DNA from: Hyphomicrobiales bacterium
GTDB taxonomy: Bacteria; Pseudomonadota; Alphaproteobacteria; Rhizobiales; Rhizobiaceae
Reading direction: 5' to 3'
NCBI GenBank assembly: GCA_900468805.1
Contig: UEIF01000022.1
Coordinates: forward strand, 62,001 to 126,000
DNA: 64,000 bases
Both the position numbers and the translations under genes were made by a program. Numbering within the stretch: the first letter of the stretch is position 1; each line of letters starts with the position of its first letter. The notes beneath the pieces were generated by a model. That model was not told where the DNA came from. It saw only the letters and a program-made list of their open reading frames with translations, and made no database searches. This document shows, in pieces, positions 35,800 through 44,725 of this stretch.

Positions 35800-36393
35800 A
35801 TGTCTAGGCACAAACTGGCAATCGTTGCGACACTTGCATCGCTGCTAGCTGTTCAGACTGCCGAAGCCGACGGTCCTGCTGGCGCTGCTCGCGGCTTGAA
35901 GACGGCGCCGGTATTCAGCTATATTCTCGAAAAACGCCGGACTGCCGCCCCTTTTGCGCATGTGATGTTTTGCGCGCGATATCCAGATGAGTGTACTGCT
36001 CGCGGCGAGGCTTCCGAAATCCCCTTGACCCCTTCTGCCGACAAGCAGCTTCAGGCCGTCAACACCTCGGTCAACCGCTCGATCCGCCCGGTTGACGACC
36101 GATCCGATCAGGGGGATGTCTGGCAGGTGAACGTCAAGTCCGGCGATTGCGAGGATTTTGCGCTGACGAAGCGGGACCACCTGATCGCGATGGGCTGGTC
36201 GTCGAAGGCACTGCGTATCGCCGTCACCAAGACGCCCACCGGCAAGGGCCATGCGGTTCTGGTCGTCAAGACCGATCGTGGCGACCTGGTGCTCGACAAC
36301 CGGACAAATGCGATCCGAAACTGGAAGGATGCGGATCTTCGTTGGCTTATGATCCAGTCAGGTGAAGACCCGCGCATATGGTACGAACTTTAG
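35800..36393 (+). CDS. Transglutaminase-like cysteine peptidase (BTLCP/DUF920)
   Basis: A 197-residue exported protein. A signal peptide ends near A23. The Cys-His-Asp triad is visible as C117 in GDCEDFAL, H151 in GHAVLVV and D166 in VLDNRT. BTLCP proteins are common in alphaproteobacteria. Relatives such as LapG cleave surface adhesins, but here no GGDEF/LapD or adhesin gene is adjacent, so the target is open. GGAGG lies in front of the ATG. It is a single-gene unit. Confidence 0.85.
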   Translation: MSRHKLAIVATLASLLAVQTAEADGPAGAARGLKTAPVFSYILEKRRTAAPFAHVMFCARYPDECTARGEASEIPLTPSADKQLQAVNTSVNRSIRPVDDRSDQGDVWQVNVKSGDCEDFALTKRDHLIAMGWSSKALRIAVTKTPTGKGHAVLVVKTDRGDLVLDNRTNAIRNWKDADLRWLMIQSGEDPRIWYEL

Positions 36394-36550
36394 ATGCGCC
36401 GGCATTCCATGCCCTTGGACACATGCGGCGCACGATCTCCAGCGTCTTGTCAAATTCTTCCTGTGTCATGCCAAGGCTCTTGCGATTGTCCCCGACAACG
36501 AAGGCGAGGAACTCGGTGCCAAAACGGCGGATGTCATTTTTACGGTGCAG

Positions 36551-36883
36551 CTAGCGTTTTGTACGGTCCGTAAGGCGGCGCAAAACCATGCCGCCGTGGT
36601 GCAGGGTGTTTGCATCGACGAAGTCGCCATCGGCCGTGAAGCCGGTGTCGTCCCAATATTCGATATGTGCGCCGGTTACTTCGTAACGCCCTTCATAGGC
36701 GCGTTCGCGCCTACCGCGTGCCTCGACATAACGCCCGGTCGGCAGAAGTTCGTGGCGAACATGACCGTCGTCGGTCACCCACATGCCGGTATAGGGATGG
36801 TTTGTCTTCAAGTTGGCTTCCTCAGCTTGTACGGATTGACTCAAGAACGTGGCCGTCATCAGGACTGCAAATGCATACCTCAT
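36551..36883 (-). CDS. Atu4866-domain exported protein
   Basis: A 110-residue protein with a signal peptide ending near A20, followed by the Atu4866 domain: HPYTGMWVTDDGHVRHELLP, GRYVEARG and a C-terminal GFTADGDFVDANTLHHGGMVL. The fold is a small lipocalin-like barrel of unknown function, known first from Agrobacterium. GAGGAG precedes the ATG. It is the last gene in a minus-strand cluster with a SnoaL-like protein and an aldo/keto reductase. Confidence 0.82.
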   Translation of the reverse strand: MRYAFAVLMTATFLSQSVQAEEANLKTNHPYTGMWVTDDGHVRHELLPTGRYVEARGRRERAYEGRYEVTGAHIEYWDDTGFTADGDFVDANTLHHGGMVLRRLTDRTKR

Positions 36884-36992
36884 GGTCGGGCTCCTCAACG
36901 CCTGTTGATATTCTGGTTGCGATGGTGAATTGCGGTGTGCGCAGGGTCCGGCGGGCGATGCGAGAGGCCGAACCACAGCCGGACTGTGACCG

Positions 36993-37541
36993 CTATCGCG
37001 CACGCGGCTCGTTGTTTTCGACAACCTGCTGGTAGGCGACGAGGTCCAGAAAGGCCTCGGCCTCGACAACAGAGCCGTCCTTCATCCGGAATATCCAAAC
37101 GAACTGGTTCCGATAAGGTGCGCCGGAGGTTGTCGTGGCCGACCCGTTGAAGCGGATGATGACCATGTCTCCATCCGCAAAGATATCATGCACCTGCGGT
37201 AACACGGGGGTCGTCAGACGGCTAGTAAGAGGCCCTGACCCTCGCTCGACGAAGTCCTCGAGACTGCGGTAGGTGCCGGCCACCGGGCCGGAGCCGTGGA
37301 TTGTCCAGACGACGTCGGGCGCGAGAAGCTCGGCAAAGACGTTGCCACCTGCACGCCATTTCTCGAATGCCGTGCGAACGATGGCCTTGTTCTGTGTCTC
37401 CACGGCGGTGTCCTGGATTTCGACACCGGCGCCTGGCGCGGTTTCGGCATGCGCCGGTCCGATGATGGCCAGGAATGCTGAAGCGACCAGCAATTTGCGG
37501 CACGCCCTGTCAAGGTGGTTAGGCAGTGAGGAAAAGGTCAT
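36993..37541 (-). CDS. Exported SnoaL-like (NTF2-fold) protein
   Basis: A 182-residue protein with a signal peptide to about A32 (P-A-H-A) and a SnoaL/NTF2-like domain. The domain runs from VRTAFEKWRAGGNVFAELLAP through VWTIHGSGPVAGTYRS and ends FDL-like as EAEAFLDLVAYQQVV. NTF2-fold proteins bind small hydrophobic ligands or isomerise them. It lies between the aldo/keto reductase and Atu4866 genes on the same strand and is probably regulated with them by the LysR protein. Confidence 0.8.
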   Translation of the reverse strand: MTFSSLPNHLDRACRKLLVASAFLAIIGPAHAETAPGAGVEIQDTAVETQNKAIVRTAFEKWRAGGNVFAELLAPDVVWTIHGSGPVAGTYRSLEDFVERGSGPLTSRLTTPVLPQVHDIFADGDMVIIRFNGSATTTSGAPYRNQFVWIFRMKDGSVVEAEAFLDLVAYQQVVENNEPRAR

Positions 37542-37628
37542 GGTATCATTCCTTTCTTCGGGTTGATGAAGAGCGAGAAAGACCGCCGTGGCCGCACGCC
37601 TTCATGCATGTTGGTCCTCTTTGTCTGC

Positions 37629-38699
37629 TCAGATGCGGCGAGCCACTGAAGCTTCGCCGAAGATGAGTTGCTGGACCAATGGGCGTTCCACGAAACGGGC
37701 CGGGAATATCGGATCTGGGTCGCTTACCCGGTTCAGGCGATCGAGGTGGTCTGGCGACAGCACCACGTCCAAAGCGCCGAGATTGTCCTCTGCCTGGGCA
37801 ACAGTGCGGGCGCCCATGATGGGGGACACAACCGAGGGGTTCGCCAGTGTCCATGCTAGGGCCACCCGGGACGGTGTCGACCCCACTTCCTCGGCAACCG
37901 CGCGAACCTCGTGCGCAATCTCGATCGAGCGCTCGTTCAGATGCCCGGACGAAGCGATAACGCCCTTGCGGCTGGGGGACACGGCTGCCTCTCGTGAATC
38001 CTGAACGTCCGCTCGGGAGTATTTGCCGGTCAGCACGCCGCCCCCTAGCGGGGACCACGGAAGGACGCCGAGGCCCAAGGCTGCGGCCATCGGTAGGAGT
38101 TCGTGCTCGACGGTGCGTTCCACAAGACTGTACTCGATCTGGAGCGCGACGAAGGGCGACCACCCGCGCATGTCTGCGAGCGTCTGCATTTGCGCAACCC
38201 GCCATGCGGGCGTATTGCAGATGCCAAGATAGAGGATTTTTCCCGACCGAACGAGATCGTCGAGGGCGCGCATCACCTCGTCCGGCTGGGTCGTCATGTC
38301 CCATCCATGTAGATAGAAGAGATCGATGCGATCCGTTCCGAGTTGTCTGAGGCTCTGCTCGGCAGACCGTATTATGTTGAGGCGATGGTTTCCGCCCGCA
38401 TTGGGGTTGCCGGGCTCGCGTGACATCGTGAATTTTGTCGCGATGACGAGCCGCGCACGCTTTTCGCCGACGAATTCTCCGAGGAGGCGTTCGGCGCCGC
38501 CGTTGGTATAGTTCACCGAAGTATCGATGAAGTTGCCGCCCCGATCGACATACAGATCGAAGATACGATGGGCTTCGGCACTGTCGGCACCCCAACCCCA
38601 TTCCGATCCGAAGGTCATGGTGCCCAGGCTCATGGGCGAAACGCGCAGGCCCGAACGGCCCAGCAGCTTGTAGTTATCCAGCATCATCTTGTCTGCCAT
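37629..38699 (-). CDS. Aldo/keto reductase
   Basis: A 356-residue NADPH-dependent TIM-barrel oxidoreductase. Family marks are GTMTFGSEWGWG, the catalytic region FIDTSVNYTNGGAERLLGEF (D and Y), K in VIATKF, and H in FYLHGWD. NADPH contacts come from PWSPLGGGVLTGKY and the C-terminal SPIMGARTVAQ. The start is uncertain among ATGs at 38699, 38687 and 38684; GGAG lies close by. It is divergent from a LysR gene, which probably controls it. It likely reduces a carbonyl compound. Confidence 0.85.
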   Translation of the reverse strand: MADKMMLDNYKLLGRSGLRVSPMSLGTMTFGSEWGWGADSAEAHRIFDLYVDRGGNFIDTSVNYTNGGAERLLGEFVGEKRARLVIATKFTMSREPGNPNAGGNHRLNIIRSAEQSLRQLGTDRIDLFYLHGWDMTTQPDEVMRALDDLVRSGKILYLGICNTPAWRVAQMQTLADMRGWSPFVALQIEYSLVERTVEHELLPMAAALGLGVLPWSPLGGGVLTGKYSRADVQDSREAAVSPSRKGVIASSGHLNERSIEIAHEVRAVAEEVGSTPSRVALAWTLANPSVVSPIMGARTVAQAEDNLGALDVVLSPDHLDRLNRVSDPDPIFPARFVERPLVQQLIFGEASVARRI

Positions 38700-38758
38700 C
38701 TCCAATTTACCGAGCCAAACGTACAGGCTCCCAAAAGAGCGGACAACTTGCCCAATCA

Positions 38759-38773
38759 TAACCACTCTGGTAA
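38759..38773. promoter_or_regulatory. Candidate LysR binding site
   Basis: Near-perfect inverted repeat TAACCA-CTC-TGGTAA between the divergent aldo/keto reductase and lysR genes, 14 bases before the lysR start. Confidence 0.4.
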
Positions 38774-38786
38774 CTTCATCTAACCA

Positions 38787-39677
38787 ATGGCTGTAGATCT
38801 GAATGGCATCTCTGTTTTTCTGGCCGTCGCAGAGGCGAAGAGTTTCCGCGCGGCCGCCGAGCATCTGGGTGTTACGCGGCCAGCGGTGAGCCAGACGATC
38901 CGTCGCCTCGAAGATCGGCTCGGCGTGGCACTCGTTCAGCGAACCACACGGAGCGTCAGCTTGACGGAAGCTGGCGAGCAACTTTATCAGCGCGTGGCGC
39001 CGGCCATTTCCGAGGTCGGTCTAGCCCTTGAGGCCACCGCCGATCAGGACATCGCTCCGAACGGCCTTTTGCGGTTGGCAGTGTCCTCGATTGCGGAGCG
39101 GTTCATCTCAGGACCGCTGCTGTCGGGCTTTGCTGACGCCTATCCTGCCGTTCAGATCGATGTGACCGTCACGGACGAGGAATTCGACATCGTGGCGGAG
39201 GGATATGACGCGGGGGTGCGGCTGGGCGAAGTGATCGACCAAGATATGATCGCCGTCCCGGCATCCGGCGAGCAACGTCAGTGCGCGTTTGCCGCGCCTT
39301 CCTATCTCGAGCGTTTCGGGAAGCCCTCGCATCCCTCGGAACTGGCCCAGCATCGCTGTATCGGCTGGCGTCCCGCACCCCATACCGCACCTTATCGTTG
39401 GGAGTTTGGCGAGAATGGACGTGAGTTCGATGTGGCGGTGAATCCTCAGATCACCACCAATGACATGTGGTTGATGATCCGCACGGCCCGGGCGGGGGGA
39501 GGCATCACGTTTGGCATGGAAGAGACCTTCAGGCCTTATGTCTCATCCGGCGAACTGGTGCCTCTTCTGCAAGAGTATTGCCCGTCGTTCGCAGGCTTTT
39601 TCCTCTACTTTCCCAACCGGCGGAATCTCGCCCCGAAGCTGCGTGCCCTGATCGAGCATGTGCGACGCCGGCGATAG
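38787..39677 (+). CDS. LysR-family transcriptional regulator
   Basis: A 296-residue regulator with an N-terminal winged helix (FRAAAEHLGVTRPAVSQTIRRLEDRLGVALVQRTTRSVSLTEAG, about 20-65) and a two-lobed effector domain (from about 90). It belongs to the large group often found divergent from aldo/keto reductases and short-chain dehydrogenases. There is no obvious Shine-Dalgarno before the ATG. It likely controls the aldo/keto reductase-SnoaL-Atu4866 cluster. Confidence 0.88.
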   Translation: MAVDLNGISVFLAVAEAKSFRAAAEHLGVTRPAVSQTIRRLEDRLGVALVQRTTRSVSLTEAGEQLYQRVAPAISEVGLALEATADQDIAPNGLLRLAVSSIAERFISGPLLSGFADAYPAVQIDVTVTDEEFDIVAEGYDAGVRLGEVIDQDMIAVPASGEQRQCAFAAPSYLERFGKPSHPSELAQHRCIGWRPAPHTAPYRWEFGENGREFDVAVNPQITTNDMWLMIRTARAGGGITFGMEETFRPYVSSGELVPLLQEYCPSFAGFFLYFPNRRNLAPKLRALIEHVRRRR

Positions 39678-39839
39678 TACTGACATTCCCATCTACACGA
39701 TCGTGCAGATTGCGTTCGACATGCCGGTTAGTTTAGGCAACCAGCACGTCGCGGTTCGACATGACGCCACAAAATGCCGCCCCCTTAAACTTTGATAGCG
39801 CGTGGGCGTTTGCCGGATAATCCGATCGGTTTCCAACCC

Positions 39840-40715
39840 CTACCGGCTGCGGCCGATGCTCGCATACATGCCTGTCGTGCGGAATTCGGTTGGCGTGATG
39901 CCATAAACGCGCCGGAAGACCTTGGCGAAATAGTTCGCATCCTCGAAGCCGCACATGATCGAGACTTCCTTGACCGGAAGGAAGTCCGCCTTGGTCAACA
40001 GCTTTGCGGCGCGCTGCAACCGTTGCTGCAGGACATATTCGGCGGGCGGCACACCTTCGCTTTCCGCAAAGCTGCGGGAGAAGTGCGCGCGGCTCAAACC
40101 GACGATCGCCGCAAGCTCGCTGACCGGGAGCGTTTTTTCCAGATTGATATTGATATGGTCGATCACGGGCTGCATGACGCTCTGTTCGGCCATGAAGGCC
40201 GGCGCTCCGAAGATGTCGTCGTACAACGCCATGGCGGCTTCGTAGGCGATCGCCGAGGCGGAGCCCGGCGTGTTTGCACCCCTGACGAGACGCAGGCTGC
40301 AATCGGCCAGATGATCGACGGTCGATTGCTGCAGTTTCAGCACCGGCCCTGCTAAAGCCAGCACCATCTTGTGGATGCGCAGCGTCTCCTCGCCGTTCAT
40401 CGAGATCCAGAAATATTCCCAGCGCTCGCCCTTTTCGAGCCAGTAGCGGTGATTGTGGGGCACCATCACCATCATCGTATCGCCGCTCTGGAGCTTGTAG
40501 TTGCGGTTCTGGTAGCGCAGACGGCCGGTGCCGCTGATCGTATGCTGCAGCACCGTGAACGGCGTCTGGCCGCGCTTTCTGCCGTCCCAGTCATAGGTTT
40601 CGGCCTCGCGCACCTCATATCCGGCGCTCGTCGGCATGGCGTGCAGACGCTGGCGTCCGCGTGGCAGCGAAACCGTCCTCATCGACTGTCCGTTGGCGAT
40701 CAATTCCTGCAGCAC
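39840..40715 (-). CDS. agpT: AraC-family activator of alpha-galactoside use (AgpT-like)
   Basis: A 291-residue regulator with an N-terminal cupin-like sensing domain (LQSGDTMMVMVPHNHRYWLEKGERWEYFWI, about 85-115) and a C-terminal double helix-turn-helix (VSELAAIVGLSRAHFSRSFAESEGVPPAEYV, then VKEVSIMCGFEDANYFAKVFRRVYGITPTEFR). The start is the GTG at 40715 with GAGGG upstream; a longer frame from 40862 is unlikely. It is divergent from the alpha-galactoside operon exactly as agpT is in Sinorhizobium meliloti, where the protein activates agp transcription. Confidence 0.8.
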   Translation of the reverse strand: MLQELIANGQSMRTVSLPRGRQRLHAMPTSAGYEVREAETYDWDGRKRGQTPFTVLQHTISGTGRLRYQNRNYKLQSGDTMMVMVPHNHRYWLEKGERWEYFWISMNGEETLRIHKMVLALAGPVLKLQQSTVDHLADCSLRLVRGANTPGSASAIAYEAAMALYDDIFGAPAFMAEQSVMQPVIDHININLEKTLPVSELAAIVGLSRAHFSRSFAESEGVPPAEYVLQQRLQRAAKLLTKADFLPVKEVSIMCGFEDANYFAKVFRRVYGITPTEFRTTGMYASIGRSR

Positions 40716-40821
40716 AAAATTACCCTCGAAAGCATAATCCTTCTCTGGCCGCCCTGCCGAATATGCGCATAATCCCGTCTCACAAGAGGAAGAGATCACG
40801 GTCGAAAGAACGGCCGGGAGG

Positions 40822-40845
40822 AATACAGGCACCATTTTCTGTATT
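40822..40845. promoter_or_regulatory. Palindrome between agpT and the agp operon
   Basis: Perfect inverted repeat AATACAG-N10-CTGTATT, about 85 bases before agaL1. It is a candidate binding site for a dimeric regulator controlling either divergent promoter. Confidence 0.5.
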
Positions 40846-40928
40846 TTGGACGACATACGCAAGGCGTGCCGACCAGCCCTCCTTAACCGCCTTTCTACCT
40901 AGCATTTGATCGGATCGAGGTGAAGGAT

Positions 40929-42395
40929 ATGAGTTTCAAAATCGCTATTATCGGGGCAGGCAGCGTCGGCTTCACAAAGAAGCTCTTCACGGACATTCTC
41001 TGCGTGCCGGAATTCAAGGACATCGAATTCGCGCTGACCGACCTCAGCGATCATAACCTCCAGATGATCAAGGCAATTCTCGACAAGATCGTCGAGGCAA
41101 ACAAGTTGCCGACCAAGGTGACAGCGACGACGGATCGCCGCAAGGCGCTTGAAGGCGCACGTTATATCATCAGCTGCGTGCGCGTCGGCGGGCTGGAAGC
41201 CTATGCCGACGATATCAGAATTCCCCTGAAATACGGCATCGACCAGTGTGTCGGCGATACGATCTGCGCCGGCGGCATTCTTTACGGTCAGCGCAACATT
41301 CCGGTCATCCTCGACTTCTGCAAGGATATCCGGGAGGTCGCAGCACCGGGTGCGAAGTTCCTGAACTACGCGAACCCGATGGCGATGAATACCTGGGCGG
41401 CCATCGAATATGGCAAGGTCGATACGGTCGGCCTCTGCCACGGCGTCCAGCATGGTGCGGAGCAGATTGCCGAAGTGCTAGGCGCCAAGTCGCAAGGCGA
41501 GCTTGACTACATCTGCTCGGGTATCAACCACCAGACCTGGTTCGTCGATCTGCGCCTCAACGGCCGCAAGATCGGCAAGGACGAGCTGATTGCCGCCTTC
41601 GAGGCGCACCCGGTCTATTCGCAGCAGGAGAAGCTGCGCATCGACGTGCTGAAGCGCTTCGGTATCTATTCGACCGAGAGCAACGGCCATCTCTCCGAAT
41701 ACCTGCCCTGGTACCGCAAGCGGCCGGACGAAATTACCCGCTGGATCGACATGTCCGACTGGATCCACGGCGAAACCGGCGGCTACCTGCGCCACTCGAC
41801 CGAGACCCGCAACTGGTTCGAGACGGAATTCCCGCAATTCCTCGCTTCGGCCGAAAAGCCGATCGATCCGGCCAAGCGCTCCAACGAACACGCGAGCCAC
41901 ATCCTCGAGGCGCTGGAGACCGGCCGGGTCTATCGCGGCCATTTCAACGTCAAGAATACCGGCGTCATTACCAACCTGCCATCCGATGCCATCATCGAGT
42001 CGCCGGGCTTCGTCGATCGTTTCGGCATTAACATGGTCTCCGGCATCACCATTCCGGAAGCCTGTGCGGCGACCTGTGTCTCGTCGATCAATGTCCAGCG
42101 CATGTCGGTGCATGCGGCAATATCAGGCGATATCGATCTCCTGAAGCTCGCGGTGTTGCACGATCCGCTGGTCGGCGCCGTCTCGACGCCGGAGGAGGTC
42201 TGGCAGATGGTCGACGAAATGGTCGTCGCCCAGGCCCGCTGGCTGCCGCAATATGCCGATGCCGTGCCGGCGGCCAAGGAGCGGCTGGCGAATTCAAAGG
42301 TCAAGACGAGGGAGTGGGAAGGGGCTGCACGCCGCAATGTTCGCTCCATTGAAGAACTTCGCGTCGAAAAGGCGGCGCTGAAGCAGGCCGTTTAA
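40929..42395 (+). CDS. agaL1: Alpha-galactosidase, glycoside hydrolase family 4
   Basis: A 488-residue cytoplasmic enzyme using NAD+ and a divalent metal. The N-terminal nucleotide-binding site is IIGAGSVG (7-14). N149-P-M-A and the metal-site residues C170-H171 (in GLCHGVQ) and H201 (in GINH) are all present. It hydrolyses alpha-galactosides such as melibiose and raffinose by the redox mechanism of GH4. The ATG at 40929 has GAGG nine bases before it. It is the first gene of the operon; S. meliloti has an alpha-galactosidase in the same position. Confidence 0.87.
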   Translation: MSFKIAIIGAGSVGFTKKLFTDILCVPEFKDIEFALTDLSDHNLQMIKAILDKIVEANKLPTKVTATTDRRKALEGARYIISCVRVGGLEAYADDIRIPLKYGIDQCVGDTICAGGILYGQRNIPVILDFCKDIREVAAPGAKFLNYANPMAMNTWAAIEYGKVDTVGLCHGVQHGAEQIAEVLGAKSQGELDYICSGINHQTWFVDLRLNGRKIGKDELIAAFEAHPVYSQQEKLRIDVLKRFGIYSTESNGHLSEYLPWYRKRPDEITRWIDMSDWIHGETGGYLRHSTETRNWFETEFPQFLASAEKPIDPAKRSNEHASHILEALETGRVYRGHFNVKNTGVITNLPSDAIIESPGFVDRFGINMVSGITIPEACAATCVSSINVQRMSVHAAISGDIDLLKLAVLHDPLVGAVSTPEEVWQMVDEMVVAQARWLPQYADAVPAAKERLANSKVKTREWEGAARRNVRSIEELRVEKAALKQAV

Positions 42396-42519
42396 GTCGT
42401 GGATGGAGGAAGCTGCGGCAGGGTCTTCGGGAGGAAGGTCCGCCGCACCAAGGCTTTTTCCATCGCCGTTTGAGGAGAAGCGGAGACGCTGCAAGCGCTC
42501 CGAACAAGAGGGAGAGACG

Positions 42520-44607
42520 ATGACGAATTTCCGTAAGATCGGCATCCTGGCAGGACTGGCGCTTGGCGTTTCAGTCGCCGCCATCAATGCCTACGCATCC
42601 GAGCCGACAGTACCTCCGGCTCCGCCCGCGTTCCCGGCGGAAGGCAAGATCAAATATGTGTCCCGCGACTCCATTCTGGAGTTCAAGGCGCTGCCGGAAT
42701 ATCACGAACCGGACTGGCTGACGAAAAACTTCGTCGCCACCGGCAAGCTTCCGGCAGTCAAGGATCGCCTTCCAAAGGAACCAATGGTCTTCAAGACCGA
42801 AAATATGCCTGATGGCACCGGCGTCTACGGCGATACGATGCGCCATGTGATCGGCGGCCGGCCGGAAGGCTGGAATTACGGTGCCGGCCAGACACAGGGC
42901 TGGGGTGGCATCGATATCGGCCTCTCCGAATGCCTGACGCGCACCGCGCCGCTCTTCCAGGTCGAGGCCAAGGATACCGAGCCGCTGCCGAACCTTGCCA
43001 AGGGCTGGGAATGGTCGCAGGACGGCCACAAGCTGACCATGCACCTGGTGGAAGGCGCCAAGTGGTCAGACGGGGCGCCATTCAATGCCGATGACATCAT
43101 GTTCTATTGGGAAGACGAAGTCATCGATCCGAACGTCTCGCCGCTCGGCGGCGGTGCGTCGCCGGAGGCTTTCGGCGAGGGAACCACGCTCACGAAGATC
43201 GACGACTACACGGTCGAATGGACCTTCAAGGAAGCCTTCCCGAAGCAGTATCTCTATACGATGGCCTATCCGAACTTCTGCCCGGGGCCGTCGCATATTC
43301 TCAAGCCGCAGCATCCTAAATATTCGAAGAACACCTACGACCAGTTCAAGAATGCCTTCCCGCCGGAATTCATGAATATGCCGGTCATGGGCGCCTGGGT
43401 GCCGGTCGAATACCGGCCTGATGATATCATCGTCATGCGCCGCAACCCCTATTACTGGAAGGTCGATGAGAAGGGCAATCAGCTGCCTTATCTCAACGAG
43501 CTGCACTACAAGCTCTCGACCTGGGCTGACCGTGACGTGCAGGCCGTTGCCGGCTCCGCCGACTTCTCGAACCTCGAGCAGCCGGAAAACTTCGTGGCGT
43601 CGCTGAAGCGCGCCGCCGAAAAGACCGCTCCGGCGCGTCTCGCCTTCGGTCCGCGCCTCATCGGCTATAACCTGCGCATGAACCTCTCTGCCAATGGCTG
43701 GGGTGATCCGGATGCCCGCAGCCAGGCGATCCGCGAGCTCAATCGCAATGAAGACTTCCGTAAGGCCGTAACTATGGCGTTCGACCGCAAGGCGATCGGC
43801 GACTCTCTCGTCAAGGGACCGTTCACGGCGATCTATGCAGGCGGTCTGTCTTCGGGCACCAGCTTCTATGACCGCAATTCGACGGTTTACTATCCTTTCG
43901 ATCTTGCGGGGGCCAAGGCACTGCTTGCTAAGGTCGGCCTGAAGGATACGGATGGCGACGGCTTCGTGAACTTCCCGGCCGGAACCGGAGACGGCAAGGA
44001 CGTCGAAGTCGTGCTTCTCGTCAATAACGGCTATGCCACCGACAAGAGCCTTGCCGAAGGTGTCGTCGGCCAGATGGAGAAGCTCGGCATCAAGGTCATC
44101 ATCAATGCTCTTGATGGTCCGAAGCGCGACAATGCGCATTATGCCGGCCAGTTCGACTGGCTGATCCAGCGTAATACGTCGGAGCTCGCCTCCGTGGTGC
44201 AGAATACCGAACAGCTTGCCGCTGTCGGCCCACGCACCAGCTGGCACCATCGCGCCGGCAAGGGTGACCAGCTCGATCTCCTGCCTTACGAGAAGGACCT
44301 TGCCGACATCGTGAACAAGTTCCGTGCGAGCCAGGACAATGACGAACGTGTCGCGCTCATGAAGCAGTACCAGAAGACCGCGACCGAACATGTCGATACG
44401 GTCGGCCTCACGGAATATCCGGGCGCGCTGATTATCAACAAGCGCTTTTCGAACATCCCTGAGGGCACGCCGATCATGATGTTCAACTGGGCTGAAGACT
44501 CCGTCATCCGCGAACGCCTCTGGGTGGCTGCTGACAAGCAGGGCAAGTACGAACTCTTCCCTGGTCAGCTTCCCGGCACGCCCGGAGACAAGGGTCCCGT
44601 AAACTAA
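42520..44607 (+). CDS. agpA: Alpha-galactoside ABC importer, periplasmic binding protein (SBP_bac_5)
   Basis: A 695-residue binding protein of the oligopeptide/alpha-galactoside family 5. A signal peptide ends near residue 25 (A-Y-A-S). Typical blocks are AKGWEWSQDGHKLTMHLVEGAKWSDGAPFNADD (split over the N-terminal lobe) and DFRKAVTMAFDRKAI. Its length is greater than that of peptide-binding homologues and similar to rhizobial AgpA. The ATG at 42520 follows GGGAGAG; in-frame upstream sequence is leader. A strong hairpin follows the stop and may stabilise its mRNA relative to the permeases. Confidence 0.86.
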   Translation: MTNFRKIGILAGLALGVSVAAINAYASEPTVPPAPPAFPAEGKIKYVSRDSILEFKALPEYHEPDWLTKNFVATGKLPAVKDRLPKEPMVFKTENMPDGTGVYGDTMRHVIGGRPEGWNYGAGQTQGWGGIDIGLSECLTRTAPLFQVEAKDTEPLPNLAKGWEWSQDGHKLTMHLVEGAKWSDGAPFNADDIMFYWEDEVIDPNVSPLGGGASPEAFGEGTTLTKIDDYTVEWTFKEAFPKQYLYTMAYPNFCPGPSHILKPQHPKYSKNTYDQFKNAFPPEFMNMPVMGAWVPVEYRPDDIIVMRRNPYYWKVDEKGNQLPYLNELHYKLSTWADRDVQAVAGSADFSNLEQPENFVASLKRAAEKTAPARLAFGPRLIGYNLRMNLSANGWGDPDARSQAIRELNRNEDFRKAVTMAFDRKAIGDSLVKGPFTAIYAGGLSSGTSFYDRNSTVYYPFDLAGAKALLAKVGLKDTDGDGFVNFPAGTGDGKDVEVVLLVNNGYATDKSLAEGVVGQMEKLGIKVIINALDGPKRDNAHYAGQFDWLIQRNTSELASVVQNTEQLAAVGPRTSWHHRAGKGDQLDLLPYEKDLADIVNKFRASQDNDERVALMKQYQKTATEHVDTVGLTEYPGALIINKRFSNIPEGTPIMMFNWAEDSVIRERLWVAADKQGKYELFPGQLPGTPGDKGPVN

Positions 44608-44633
44608 GAGCTCCCTCCCGAAAGACGAAACTT

Positions 44634-44660
44634 CCGGCCGCGCGTGCAGCGCGCGGCCGG
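44634..44660 (+). promoter_or_regulatory. Strong hairpin between agpA and agpB
   Basis: A perfect 11-base GC stem (44634-44644 and 44650-44660) with a five-base loop and no T-run. This is the usual place for mRNA-protecting hairpins that allow more binding protein than permease. Partial termination is the alternative. Confidence 0.7.
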
Positions 44661-44725
44661 TCAGAATCAACGAGCCGGCCGCGCTGGAGACGAGCGACTG
44701 GCGGCAAGGAGAAGCGAACCGTTCG

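Noticed and set aside
36362..36928. A 188-codon plus-strand frame.
   Set aside because: It overlaps the Atu4866-domain gene on the other strand, which has a signal peptide and a strong ribosome-binding site.
39733..40302. A 189-codon minus-strand frame.
   Set aside because: It overlaps the helix-turn-helix part of the AraC regulator in another frame and has no family features.
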